From: Chitinophaga horti
GTDB lineage: Bacteria; Bacteroidota; Bacteroidia; Chitinophagales; Chitinophagaceae
Length of the DNA: 64,000 nt
Direction: 5' to 3'
NCBI RefSeq assembly: GCF_022867795.2
Contig: NZ_CP107006.1
Location: 620,001-684,000 of the forward strand
Part shown: positions 1 through 7,879 of the stretch, one piece after another
Layout of the letters: the number at the start of each line of letters is the position of its first letter
Numbering within the stretch: position 1 is the stretch's first letter
Translations under genes and position numbers: made by a program
The notes under the pieces: generated by a model
Database searches by the model: none
What the model saw: only the letters and a program-made list of their open reading frames with translations
What the model was told of the DNA's origin: nothing

Positions 1-311
1 ATGAAAACGGTATTGTCGGAGGGGAAACGGTCTTTTGGGTTGGCCCTAAAGGGTGCTGTTGTAGCCCTTAATTAATAGGCCTTTATGAAGCTCGTTTTCG
101 AAAAATTGGAGGCTTCAAAGATAGCTATTTAGAGTATATGAGCCAAATGCCTACCATCGTTAGTATTTGATTCGCTCTTTAATTAAGCGTATCTCATCGC
201 TCCTTTATACAAGATTTATTTTCAATCCCATTTTGCTTTACCTTTACCACATGCGCAAATACAATGCGCTAACTGTGCCTAGTTTTAAATTGCTTTTAAC
301 ATCATGTGAAT
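1..311. other. Left-edge region without a recognisable gene
   Basis: AT-rich stretch before the DUF2130 gene. A 24-codon open frame begins at base 1 and stops at about 73-75. It may be the tail of a gene lying outside the window or chance. No tRNA, repeat or convincing promoter was seen. A TAGTTTTA at 280-287 is near the Bacteroidota -7 consensus but has no TTG at the right distance. Confidence 0.4.
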
Positions 312-1595
312 ATGGGAACTTCAATAACCTGTCCTAATTGCAAACATCACTTTGTAATGGAGGATGCATTTGCGGCTGATATAGAAAAGGAGATGCGTGG
401 CAAAATGGAAGCCGAATGGAGACGACGCACAGATGCGCTGAACCAGGAAAAACAACAGCTTGCCCAGAAGCAACAACAACTCGAACAGGAACGCCTGAAA
501 CAAAGCGAAGACTTTAGCCGTAAACTACAAACCGAACTACAACTCGAGAAACGCCGCCTGCAGGAAAGTCTGTCGGAGGATATTCGCCGTACCATGGCAG
601 CGGATTTCGAGAACCAGTTGCAACTACTTAAACAATCCAATCACGATAACGAGGAGAAATTAAAAGAGGCCAGGCAAAAGGAACTGGATTTCCTGCGCAA
701 GGAGCATGAACTGAAAACGAAGGAAGAAGAGCTGGAACTGACGCTTCAGAAAAAGATGCTGGAGGAGCGCGGGCATCTTTCGGAAAAAATACGCCGTGAA
801 GAAGCGGAGCGTACTGCCTTGCGGGAAACAGAGTTCCAGATGCGGTTAAAGGAAATGGAAAAACAGCTGGACGATCAGCGTAAGCTGGCCGAAGAGATGA
901 AGCGGAAGGCGGAACAAGGCTCCATGCAGTTACAGGGAGAGGTGCAGGAACTGGCACTGGAAGATATGCTGCGTGCAGCTTTCCCTTTTGATACCGTAAG
1001 TGAAGTGGGTAAAGGTGTGAAAGGGGCCGACTGTTTCCAGACGGTGCGCAACCAGTTCGGGCAGGAGTGTGGAAAGATCATCTACGAGAGCAAACGCACC
1101 AAGGAGTTTTCGCCCCAGTGGGTAGAAAAATTAAAGGCCGATATGCGTAGCCAGGGAGCCGACGTAGCCGTACTCGTTACACAAACTATGCCCCGTGATC
1201 TCGATCGCTTTGGGGAGAGAGAGGGTGTTTGGATTTGTACGTTCGCCGAGGTGAAAAGCCTGGCGTACGTATTGCGTGCGGGCGTGCTAAAGGTATTCGG
1301 TGTGCAGAAAACACAGGATAACAAGGGAGATAAAATGCACTTGTTATACCATTACCTCACGAGCAGCGAGTTCGCAGAACAATGGAAAGCGATCCGCGAG
1401 GGTTTCATGGCCATGAAAATATCGATCCAGAAGGAAAGGGATGCGATGGAGAAACTGTGGAAGGCCCGCGAGAAGCAACTGGAGAAGGTGTTGCTTAACG
1501 CCGCCCACATTAAAGGCTCCATCGAAGGCATTGCCGGTACTGATTCAGTGGATCTGCGACTGCTCGAAGATGCTTCCGAAAACTACCTCGATTAA
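312..1595 (+). CDS. DUF2130 domain-containing coiled-coil protein
   Basis: Protein of about 427 aa of the DUF2130 family; biochemical function is unknown. The N-terminus carries a CPNC pair (CxxC) typical of a zinc-ribbon-like start. Residues about 20-210 are a long charged, Gln/Glu/Lys/Arg-rich coiled coil. The conserved DUF2130 block follows (about 215-380) and includes IIYESKRTKEFSPQW and a later DLDRFGEREGVWIC segment; this block resembles nuclease-like folds, but that link is an inference. No signal peptide, so probably cytoplasmic. An in-frame GTG lies two codons upstream (306); the ATG at 312 is preferred because it directly precedes the conserved TSITCPNC start. A strong terminator follows at 1615. 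It is monocistronic. Confidence 0.85.
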   Translation: MGTSITCPNCKHHFVMEDAFAADIEKEMRGKMEAEWRRRTDALNQEKQQLAQKQQQLEQERLKQSEDFSRKLQTELQLEKRRLQESLSEDIRRTMAADFENQLQLLKQSNHDNEEKLKEARQKELDFLRKEHELKTKEEELELTLQKKMLEERGHLSEKIRREEAERTALRETEFQMRLKEMEKQLDDQRKLAEEMKRKAEQGSMQLQGEVQELALEDMLRAAFPFDTVSEVGKGVKGADCFQTVRNQFGQECGKIIYESKRTKEFSPQWVEKLKADMRSQGADVAVLVTQTMPRDLDRFGEREGVWICTFAEVKSLAYVLRAGVLKVFGVQKTQDNKGDKMHLLYHYLTSSEFAEQWKAIREGFMAMKISIQKERDAMEKLWKAREKQLEKVLLNAAHIKGSIEGIAGTDSVDLRLLEDASENYLD

Positions 1596-1614
1596 ATCTA
1601 TTTAACATTATTTT

Positions 1615-1658
1615 CAATGCCGCTTTTTTGATCCTTCGAAAGCGGCATTGTATTTTTA
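1615..1658 (+). terminator. Intrinsic terminator after the DUF2130 gene
   Basis: A 12-bp perfect stem (CAATGCCGCTTT at 1615-1626 with AAAGCGGCATTG at 1639-1650), a 12-nt loop and a T-rich tail TATTTTTA. The tail also matches a -7 promoter element with TTG 20 bp upstream, so it may double as the promoter of the next gene. Confidence 0.85.
1628..1658 (+). promoter_or_regulatory. Possible promoter of the HAD gene, overlapping the terminator
   Basis: TTG at 1628-1630, a 20-bp spacer and TATTTTTA at 1651-1658 fit the Bacteroidota promoter pattern apart from the last base. The ATG at 1663 is only 4 bp further, so a transcript from here would be leaderless or nearly so. The match lies inside a terminator hairpin and could be coincidental. 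Confidence 0.4.
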
Positions 1659-1662
1659 GAAC

Positions 1663-2280
1663 ATGGAGCATAAAACATATCACACCATCATCTTCGATCT
1701 TGGGGCAGTACTCGTGGACTGGAACCCCAGGTATCTCTACAAAAAGATATTTACAGACGAAAAGGAGATGGAACACTTCCTCGCGAACGTGTGCACTTCC
1801 GATTGGAACGAGGAGCAGGATGGCGGCCGTCGCTTGCAGGAAGCCACAGACCTGCTGGTAGCGCAGCACCCAACGTTCGAGACGCAGATACGTGCGTTTT
1901 ATGGCCGCTGGCCCGAAATGCTGAACGGCGCGCTGGAAGGTACGGTGGAGATATTCAGGCAGCTGAACGAAAGTGGTAAGTATAAGATTTATGCGCTCAC
2001 TAACTGGTCGGATGAAACTTTCCCGATCGCGATGGAAATTTATCCGTTCTTTAAGTGGTTCGATGGGATATTGGTATCGGGCACGGAGAAAATGCGTAAA
2101 CCGCATGCGGCATTTTATCAATTACTGCTCGACCGTTTCAGTATCGATGCCAAGCACGCGATCTTCATTGACGATAACCTGCGCAACGTAAAAGCGGCGG
2201 AAGACTTTGGAATAGAATCGATCCATTTCACTTCGCCGGAGGCACTGGAAACGGTGTTGAAGGAGAAGCAGATTTTGTAA
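1663..2280 (+). CDS. HAD-IA family hydrolase (YihX-like)
   Basis: A 205-aa haloacid dehalogenase superfamily protein, probably a cytoplasmic phosphatase on a small phosphorylated metabolite or sugar phosphate; the substrate cannot be read from sequence. Motif I is FDLGAVLVDW with nucleophile Asp12. The third position is Gly, as in the YihX branch, so this is a subfamily trait and not damage. Motif II is the TNWS segment, motif III the Lys in EKMRKP, and motif IV the Asp pair in FIDDN. A helical cap lies between motifs I and II. Length is normal for the family. Terminator and promoter signals upstream suggest independent transcription. Confidence 0.85.
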   Translation: MEHKTYHTIIFDLGAVLVDWNPRYLYKKIFTDEKEMEHFLANVCTSDWNEEQDGGRRLQEATDLLVAQHPTFETQIRAFYGRWPEMLNGALEGTVEIFRQLNESGKYKIYALTNWSDETFPIAMEIYPFFKWFDGILVSGTEKMRKPHAAFYQLLLDRFSIDAKHAIFIDDNLRNVKAAEDFGIESIHFTSPEALETVLKEKQIL

Positions 2281-2384
2281 GCGAACGCCTGTTTTTTATC
2301 ATACGCATTCGTGTGTTAACGCAGTGTGGCCGGGCTTTTCAAAGAACGGCTTTGTTCTTATTGCAGAGAAATTCAAAAAAATAT

Positions 2385-2414
2385 TTGGAGGAATTGATCT
2401 CTTTCCTATCTTTG
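2385..2414 (+). promoter_or_regulatory. Promoter of the tRNA-Gly pair
   Basis: TTG at 2385-2387, a 19-bp spacer and a perfect TATCTTTG (TAnnTTTG) at 2407-2414. The predicted start near 2420 is about 30 bp before the first tRNA. Confidence 0.7.
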
Positions 2415-2450
2415 CAATCCCAAACAGGGAAACAGTTCTTAAAAACACCC

Positions 2451-2523
<73 letters not shown>

Positions 2524-2527
2524 CAGC

Positions 2528-2557
2528 AAAAAAGCCTGATCAATGATCGGGCTTTTT
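2528..2557 (+). terminator. Terminator after tRNA-Gly copy 1
   Basis: Hairpin AAGCCTGATCA / TGATCGGGCTT (2532-2542 with 2543-2553) containing one T.G pair, followed by TTTTT. Confidence 0.8.
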
Positions 2558-2573
2558 CATTCACTACCACCAC

Positions 2574-2646
<73 letters not shown>

Positions 2647-2652
2647 CAACAC

Positions 2653-2686
2653 AAAAAAGCCTGATCGATTGATCAGGCTTTTTTGT
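2653..2686 (+). terminator. Terminator after tRNA-Gly copy 2
   Basis: Perfect 14-bp stem AAAAAAGCCTGATC / GATCAGGCTTTTTT with loop GATT. The flanking A and T runs make it bidirectional. A decayed third relative (GAAAGCC...GGCTTTC, 2730-2756) lies 45 bp downstream. Confidence 0.85.
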
Positions 2687-2762
2687 TTCGGCGAGGCAGT
2701 GAGAAAAAACGCATCACATCGTTAAAAGTGAAAGCCGATCAGTCGACCAGGCTTTCTACCTT

Positions 2763-2840
2763 CTATATCGCTTCAAGCGCATCATGGCCAGCGCCCGAAT
2801 AATTTAAGGTGTTCAACGACACACGACTGTCATCTAACCG
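2763..2840 (-). pseudogene. Decayed 3'-end remnant of a second aldo/keto reductase gene
   Basis: About 26 codons that align without gaps to the last codons of the intact aldo/keto reductase directly upstream on the same strand. For example, SLNTLNYSGA matches SLDNLNYTSA and DALEAI-stop matches DAIEAILK-stop; DNA identity is roughly two thirds. The remnant begins right after the TAA of the intact gene and ends in its own TAG at 2763-2765. It looks like what remains of a tandem gene duplication after deletion of most of the second copy. It has no start and cannot encode an enzyme. Confidence 0.75.
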
Positions 2841-3833
2841 TTACTTCAATATCGCTTCAATCGCATCCAGCTCAGCACTCGTATAATTCAAATTATCCAA
2901 CGACGCCAGGTTGTTATCCAGCTGCTGTACCGAGCTGGCACCGATCAATACCGTGGTGATCCGTTTATCTTTCAGCAGCCACGATAGCGCCATCTGAGCG
3001 AGCGACTGTCCGCGTTTGCCGGCGAGGTCGTTCAGTTGGCGGATCTTCAAAAGTTTATCTTCCGTGATCTCGTTTGTTTGTAAGTGACCTGTGGTGCGGC
3101 CCGCGCGGGAGTCGGCGGGAATGCCGTTCAGGTAGCGGTCGGTGAGCATGCCCTGCGCCAGCGGTGAGAATGGTATACAGCCAATACCGTATTTCTCCAG
3201 CACATCCAGCAAACCATTTTCCACCCATCTTTCGAACATGCTGTATTTAGGTTGATAAATGAGGCAGGGCGTGCCGAGCGATTGCAGCACTTTTACCGCT
3301 GTTTCAGTTTCAGTGGCAGAATAGTTGGATAGGCCTACATACAAAGCTTTGCCGGAGCGCACGATGCTATCCAGCGCGCCCATCGTTTCCTCGATCGGCG
3401 TTTCCGGGTCGGGACGGTGGGAATAGAAAATGTCTACATAGTCGAGGCCCATGCGTTGCAGGCTTTGGTCGAGACTTGACACCAGGTATTTGCGGGAACC
3501 CCAGTCGCCATAGGGGCCAGGCCACATGGTGTAACCGGCCTTGGAAGAGATGATCAACTCATCACGCAGGTAACCACCAAAGTCTTTTTTCAGGATCGTG
3601 CCGAAGTTTTCTTCTGCAGATCCCGGCGTTGGTCCGTAGTTGTTAGCCAGGTCAAAGTGGGTGATGCCTTTATCGAAGGCACGACGCACGATGGCGCGGC
3701 CATTCTCGAAAACATCTACAGAGCCGAAGTTGTGCCAGAGGCCCAGTGAAATGGCCGGCAATTTGATACCGCTTTTGCCGCAGCGGTTATATGGAATTTG
3801 TTCGTACCTGTCGGTGGCGGGTGTGTATTGCAT
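2841..3833 (-). CDS. gpr: Aldo/keto reductase, L-glyceraldehyde 3-phosphate reductase type
   Basis: A 330-aa NADPH-dependent aldo/keto reductase closely resembling E. coli YghZ/Gpr (AKR14), which reduces L-glyceraldehyde 3-phosphate and methylglyoxal-like aldehydes. Shared landmarks are YNRCGKSGIKLPAISLGLWHN, FDLANNYGP, WPGPYG and QMALSWLLKD. The catalytic tetrad is visible as Asp61, Tyr66, Lys98 and His139 (FYSHR). The length matches a single (beta/alpha)8 barrel. It is cytoplasmic and transcribed alone. A decayed tandem copy of its 3' end follows the stop codon. The family call is firm; the exact substrate is inferred from similarity. Confidence 0.9.
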   Translation of the reverse strand: MQYTPATDRYEQIPYNRCGKSGIKLPAISLGLWHNFGSVDVFENGRAIVRRAFDKGITHFDLANNYGPTPGSAEENFGTILKKDFGGYLRDELIISSKAGYTMWPGPYGDWGSRKYLVSSLDQSLQRMGLDYVDIFYSHRPDPETPIEETMGALDSIVRSGKALYVGLSNYSATETETAVKVLQSLGTPCLIYQPKYSMFERWVENGLLDVLEKYGIGCIPFSPLAQGMLTDRYLNGIPADSRAGRTTGHLQTNEITEDKLLKIRQLNDLAGKRGQSLAQMALSWLLKDKRITTVLIGASSVQQLDNNLASLDNLNYTSAELDAIEAILK

Positions 3834-3881
3834 TGCTGTTCAAATTTGGAGCGGCAACAATATAGTAATTAATTCAACAGC

Positions 3882-3915
3882 AAAACGGCCGCCTTGATGG
3901 GCGGCCGCTCGTTTT
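3882..3915 (-). terminator. Terminator between the lipoprotein and reductase genes
   Basis: Stem CGGCCGCC (3886-3893) with GGCGGCCG (3900-3907) and flanking AAAA and GTTTT. On the minus strand it ends the lipoprotein transcript (stop at 3988) before the reductase promoter region. Confidence 0.6.
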
Positions 3916-3987
3916 ACGCGTCTCCTGTAAATTGGAACTCGAACCCCTCCGCAGACGCGGAGCGGCATTTTCATTAAACGTTAACAC

Positions 3988-4440
3988 TTACCTTCGCTTA
4001 AGTGTAAGTGTAACCGTCACTTCACCAACATCCTCCACCTCTCCGGTGGTAGATACTTTCAGCGTAGAGCCATCTACGCTAATGAGTTTATAAACTTCTT
4101 CATCGATAACTATTTCGGTGCCATCTAATGACCATTCGCCAGCGTATATCTGATCATCGTCCGGATCGCATTTGGTAGGGCCTTCGTTTTCCTGCATGAC
4201 GTTGTCGGCTTTCAGCTCGAGGTAGTTGTCTTTGATGCAGGCGGCCATATTAGCCATACCGTCAGTAGTGGCGGTTCCGCCATCTTCCCAGATAAAAGGT
4301 TTGTCGGAGGTGATGCTGTGGTAAGACCACTTACCGATCAACTTTTCTTCGGTCGTTTTGGGTTTAGCATCTTTTTCCTTGTCGCATGCGAATGCAAACA
4401 ATGCGAGGGCCAGGGGCATGGCCAGCTTCAACTTGTTCAT
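3988..4440 (-). CDS. Lipocalin-like lipoprotein
   Basis: A 150-aa protein with a lipoprotein signal: a short charged start, a hydrophobic stretch and a lipobox ending at Cys19 (ALFAFAC). The mature part begins with a charged Lys/Asp/Glu linker, then KLIGKWSYHSI, typical of Bacteroidota lipocalin-like (lipocalin_4/5) domains, and alternating beta strands to the end (VTVTLTLKRR). It is probably anchored in a membrane facing the periplasm or the outside and binds an unknown small ligand. Acidic patches (DPDDDQ) and one Cys pair (CIKDN, KCDP) are visible. It has its own promoter at 4521-4551. The ligand is unknown. Confidence 0.75.
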   Translation of the reverse strand: MNKLKLAMPLALALFAFACDKEKDAKPKTTEEKLIGKWSYHSITSDKPFIWEDGGTATTDGMANMAACIKDNYLELKADNVMQENEGPTKCDPDDDQIYAGEWSLDGTEIVIDEEVYKLISVDGSTLKVSTTGEVEDVGEVTVTLTLKRR

Positions 4441-4771
4441 AACAATTGTTTAAGGTAAATATGTTTCCAGGCGCATCATGGGGGAGATGGATAAAATATT
4501 CGGGGTGTTATTAACGGGCACAAACATAATACAAGCCTGCGTTTGCGGCAAGCATACAGCATTGAAGTGAAAGATTAGATGCCCGAGTTGGAAGTATTAC
4601 CACATGGGCTGTTGCGAAGTAGCTCGTAGCGTACTGCCGCAAGCTTCGTGAGGTGTCGGTACTTCGTTGAAGATGCCGCCATGAGCTGAAGTCCTAAAAA
4701 TAAACAACGACTATTCCATTATTCGACTTGCAAAAACCCTTCGTCACGAATGTCGCCCGTGCAGACACCCG
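4441..4771. other. Intergenic region between lipoprotein and chitinase
   Basis: About 330 bp with no supportable gene. Near the lipoprotein it holds that gene's promoter. The 4600-4700 part has several short imperfect inverted repeats around GCGAAG/CTTCG but no terminator-like T run. Confidence 0.5.
4521..4551 (-). promoter_or_regulatory. Promoter of the lipocalin-like lipoprotein gene
   Basis: On the minus strand: TTG (4551-4549), a 20-bp spacer and TATGTTTG (4528-4521), a full TAnnTTTG match. The predicted leader is about 75 nt. Confidence 0.65.
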
Positions 4772-5899
4772 CTACCTGAATTGCTGATTGATCGTCGACA
4801 ACAGGTAGCCTTTAAGATCGCTATTGTACTCCCAAAACATCACGCCGGCTAACCCATGTTGCTTCACATAATTGCATTTTTGGGTGACGGACGACTCATC
4901 ATCATAACTCAAAAATATTTTTTTGTCAGGATGGAAAAGATAAGGCGCTTTGGCGCTATCGTCCCAGTGGCGAACATATCCCTCGGTGGTGAGTAGTTTA
5001 TCTTTGATATCGGTGAAGCCGGCACCGCGTATTCCTGCTTTCGGTTTACGCAGCAGTCCATTGTTGTCGGCATCTGCCATTTGCCATGCGCGGCCATAAA
5101 AAGCAATGCCCATCACGATCTTACTAGCGGGTACGCCGGCATCCAGGTACAATTGTATGGATCGATGGGCGGAGGAGCCATTGGCCTCGCCGGTGGCGGG
5201 ATACAGGTTGGTATGGTGGCCGGTGGTACGCGAACCTTCTGTACGGTAATCGTAGGTCATGATGTTTACATAATCGAGGTACTGCTGAGCCTTGTCCATT
5301 TCCGTATGATCTACGCAGGATTTGGAGCCGCCTACTGCGGTGGTGAGCAAATACCGTTTGCCGGTGCGTTGCTGCAGGCTGTCGAGCGAGGCGCGCAGGG
5401 CCTGGAACATGAGCGTGAAGTTTTGTTTGTCTTCCGGGCGATATACGTTGCCTTCTTCACCGGGAATGCCGGGATACTCCCAATCGATGTCTACTCCGTC
5501 AAGCTGGTAACGGGCTACGATGTCCGTTGCGCTGTGGGCGAACAGTTTACGGGAAGCGTCCGTGAGTGCGGCGTCGGAGAAGTTTTCGCTCCAGGACCAG
5601 CCGCCGATGGAGATAAGGATCTGCAAAGACGGGTTGATCTTTTTCAAGGCCACCAGCCGGCGAAAGTTGACCGTGTCGGTACGTTCGTTGGTGAGAAACG
5701 CTCGGCCCTTCTGAACATCGACAAACGCATAGTTAATATGGGTAAGGCCTGCGGCATTTATGACAGATGCATCTACCAGTCCGCGAAAGCCGCCGACGTA
5801 ACCGATGATTACTTTAGAAGGGGCTGCCTGTTCGTGACGGAACGCTAAGCATACCAGGAGCAGGGCTATAATGGGGAAGCCGGTTTTTACATAACGCAT
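4772..5899 (-). CDS. GH18 chitinase-like glycoside hydrolase
   Basis: A 375-aa secreted glycoside hydrolase of family 18, which cleaves beta-1,4 bonds between N-acetylglucosamine residues by substrate-assisted catalysis. Residues 1-25 form a signal peptide. The two family signatures are present: SIGGWS (97-102) and DGVDIDWEYP with the DxxDxDxE pattern ending at catalytic Glu141. YGRAW and the MFWEYNSD end segment complete the (beta/alpha)8 barrel, and an inserted alpha+beta region is typical of subfamily A. No carbohydrate-binding or sorting domain is attached. It stands alone, so it is probably a general chitinase or chito-oligosaccharide hydrolase. Chitin itself as substrate is a family-level inference. 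Confidence 0.9.
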   Translation of the reverse strand: MRYVKTGFPIIALLLVCLAFRHEQAAPSKVIIGYVGGFRGLVDASVINAAGLTHINYAFVDVQKGRAFLTNERTDTVNFRRLVALKKINPSLQILISIGGWSWSENFSDAALTDASRKLFAHSATDIVARYQLDGVDIDWEYPGIPGEEGNVYRPEDKQNFTLMFQALRASLDSLQQRTGKRYLLTTAVGGSKSCVDHTEMDKAQQYLDYVNIMTYDYRTEGSRTTGHHTNLYPATGEANGSSAHRSIQLYLDAGVPASKIVMGIAFYGRAWQMADADNNGLLRKPKAGIRGAGFTDIKDKLLTTEGYVRHWDDSAKAPYLFHPDKKIFLSYDDESSVTQKCNYVKQHGLAGVMFWEYNSDLKGYLLSTINQQFR

Positions 5900-5971
5900 A
5901 TACTAAATATACTCAAAGAATTGCCGATTATACTGTATCTTTTATAAACGGCGCAGCAATGCCGTTTGTTT

Positions 5972-7144
5972 ATGAGCATAACCCTTACCCCTGGTTCCCG
6001 TTATTCGTCTATCGACCTTTTACGCGGTATTATTATGGTGATCATGGCGCTTGATCATACGCGCGATTTCGTCCATGAAGATGCCGTCACCGGCAATCCG
6101 CTCGACCTTGCAACCACCACGCCGATACTGTTTTTCACCCGGTGGATCACGCACTATTGTGCGCCGCTGTTCGTGTTCCTTGCAGGATTGTCAGCCTACC
6201 TCGCCGGCCGCAAACGCCCGGTGGCAGCGCACAGTAAGTTTCTTATTACGCGCGGACTATGGCTGATCCTGGTGGAGATCGTCATCATGACTTTCATCTT
6301 TACCCTTGATCCAGGTTATCATGTGTTTTTCCTTGCGATCATATGGGCCATCGGGTGGAGTATGTTGCTGATGGGATTACTGCTACGTGGGGGCTGGCGT
6401 ATAATGCTGGCCATAGGTTTAATCATTTTCTTCGGACATAACATCACGAACCTCATAAATCTGTCCAACGACGGCGTGGGCGGTGCCTTAAGGAATGTAT
6501 TTCTCACCACGCCGGGAGCGTTGGTGCCGTTGCCTGGCGGTCGCAACGTATTGCTCGCGTATACCATTCTGCCATGGACGGCCGTGATGCTACTCGGCTA
6601 TTGTGCCGGTCGTTTTTATGAGATGGATGTGCAACGTCGCCAGCGCTGGCTGGTAAGCCTGGGTAGTGGAGCAGTGTTGTTTTTCGTGTTGATGCGATTC
6701 ATTAATATTTACGGAGATCCTGCACCCTGGAAGGAGCAGTCATCATGGTTTTACACGTTTCTGTCGTTCATCAATACGACTAAATATCCGCCGTCACTGC
6801 TGTTTTTGTGCATGACGCTCGGGCCGGGACTATTGCTGCTGGCGCTGTTTGAAGGGCGCACGAACGCGTTCCTGAGCGTGTATGGGCGCGTGCCATTCTT
6901 CTACTATGTGTTACATTTTGCGTTGATAAGATTGATCAGTGTCGTGATGTTTTTCAGCAGCGGCTATACGATGGATGATGTGAAAGGATTTCCGTTTTAT
7001 TTTCGTCCGGAGGCGATGGGCGGGCCGTTGGAGAGTGTTTATTTAGTTTGGATAGGTGTGGTGTTGATGCTGTTCCTGCCTTGCAGGTGGTACGACCGGT
7101 ATAAGCAACAACATAAGGAGAAGCGGTGGCTGAGTTATTTGTAG
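5972..7144 (+). CDS. DUF1624-type multi-pass membrane protein (acyltransferase-like)
   Basis: A 390-aa integral membrane protein with about ten hydrophobic segments, related to the DUF1624 / heparan-alpha-glucosaminide acetyltransferase-like group. The N-terminal signature SSIDLLRGIIMVIMALDHTRDF (here residues about 12-33), with its conserved Arg and the Asp-His of ALDHTRDF, is characteristic. It could transfer an acyl group across the inner membrane onto a sugar or envelope component, but no substrate is known. The start is the ATG at 5972; a TTG lies two codons upstream. It is divergent from the chitinase gene (72 bp between starts) and transcribed alone. Confidence 0.8.
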   Translation: MSITLTPGSRYSSIDLLRGIIMVIMALDHTRDFVHEDAVTGNPLDLATTTPILFFTRWITHYCAPLFVFLAGLSAYLAGRKRPVAAHSKFLITRGLWLILVEIVIMTFIFTLDPGYHVFFLAIIWAIGWSMLLMGLLLRGGWRIMLAIGLIIFFGHNITNLINLSNDGVGGALRNVFLTTPGALVPLPGGRNVLLAYTILPWTAVMLLGYCAGRFYEMDVQRRQRWLVSLGSGAVLFFVLMRFINIYGDPAPWKEQSSWFYTFLSFINTTKYPPSLLFLCMTLGPGLLLLALFEGRTNAFLSVYGRVPFFYYVLHFALIRLISVVMFFSSGYTMDDVKGFPFYFRPEAMGGPLESVYLVWIGVVLMLFLPCRWYDRYKQQHKEKRWLSYL

Positions 7145-7216
7145 AAAAGCGTGTTGCCGTTGCAGTGAGTGACACAACGGCGGCTGAAAAATGTGACTAT
7201 AGCTGGTTAAATAATT

Positions 7217-7273
7217 AGAAAGAAAATGCCGGGAAAGCCCGCCCGTTCCGTACGGTAGCGGGTTGGTCCCGGC
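7217..7273 (-). terminator. Structured terminator of the small HTH gene
   Basis: Stacked stems GCCGGGA/TCCCGGC (7228-7234, 7267-7273), CCCGC/GCGGG (7238-7242, 7258-7262) and CCGT/ACGG. On the minus strand this is followed by a U-rich run (complement of 7217-7227, AAATAATTAG side). It is longer and more branched than the other terminators here. Confidence 0.55.
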
Positions 7274-7302
7274 GCTAAAATTGGCAAGCTAGTTGGAGAT
7301 AA

Positions 7303-7620
7303 TCAGGCTTCCAGCAGCCCGATCCGGATTAACCTTGATTTGATGGCGCCTGTGGTGCGGCCATGTATGCGGGCTAGTTCTATAATTCGTTTTCCATCGT
7401 TAAAGTGTTGTCTGAGTTGTTCTTCTTCGGCATTACTCCACTTGTTACCCTGGTTGCCACGTGCCTGGCTGATCTTCAATTCCTTTACGGCGTTAAATAA
7501 TGCGCGTAATATAACGGGGTGTTGCATGCTGCTGCCCGCGGGGATCGGCGTGTTCGTTACAGGATCTGTGCCGTTCGCGAGGAGTTCCAGCACCGCAATG
7601 GTCTGTTCCATGTTCTGCAT
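7303..7620 (-). CDS. Small helix-turn-helix (SANT/Myb-like) protein
   Basis: A 105-aa cytoplasmic protein. The N-terminal half contains LELLANGTDPVTNTPIPAGS, a pattern found in a family of small uncharacterised bacterial proteins. The C-terminal half, NKWSNAEEEQLRQHF followed by IIELARIHGRTTGAIKSRLIRIG, looks like a tri-helical DNA-binding unit: an entry helix with Trp, then a resolvase/sigma-like HTH in which GRTTGAIKSRL is the recognition helix. A DNA-binding role is inferred. A CAAATCTA (minus-strand TAGATTTG) at 7695-7702 is a candidate -7 element about 75 bp upstream, but lacks a TTG partner. Another in-frame ATG lies at codon 4. Confidence 0.65.
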   Translation of the reverse strand: MQNMEQTIAVLELLANGTDPVTNTPIPAGSSMQHPVILRALFNAVKELKISQARGNQGNKWSNAEEEQLRQHFNDGKRIIELARIHGRTTGAIKSRLIRIGLLEA

Positions 7621-7879
7621 CTTAAGCTGTTTTGAGGGTCTGCCGTTCGCCTGGGTCGTTTAGAAAGGAAGTGGTTAGCGCTGCACTTGTTGTACAAATC
7701 TAAATCTTGCAACCGCAGTACGTTTGCGGTGCCCGAAAATGTTGCCGGGCGCAAAAGCTACGGTAAACGGAGTGGAAATCTCACATAAACATGTCAAGAT
7801 AAGCTGAAAAAGGAAGTAACTGTAACCGAAATGCCGAATTTTACATCCGGATTGGTTCCCCTTAAACTTATACTGTGCC

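Noticed and set aside
1663..2280. Possible inactivation of the first HAD protein because motif I is DLG instead of DxD
   Set aside because: DLG is the normal form in the YihX-like branch, so it is not evidence of loss of function.
5081..5848. Long antisense frame opposite the chitinase
   Set aside because: It mirrors the codons of a clear GH18 gene and shows no domain of its own.
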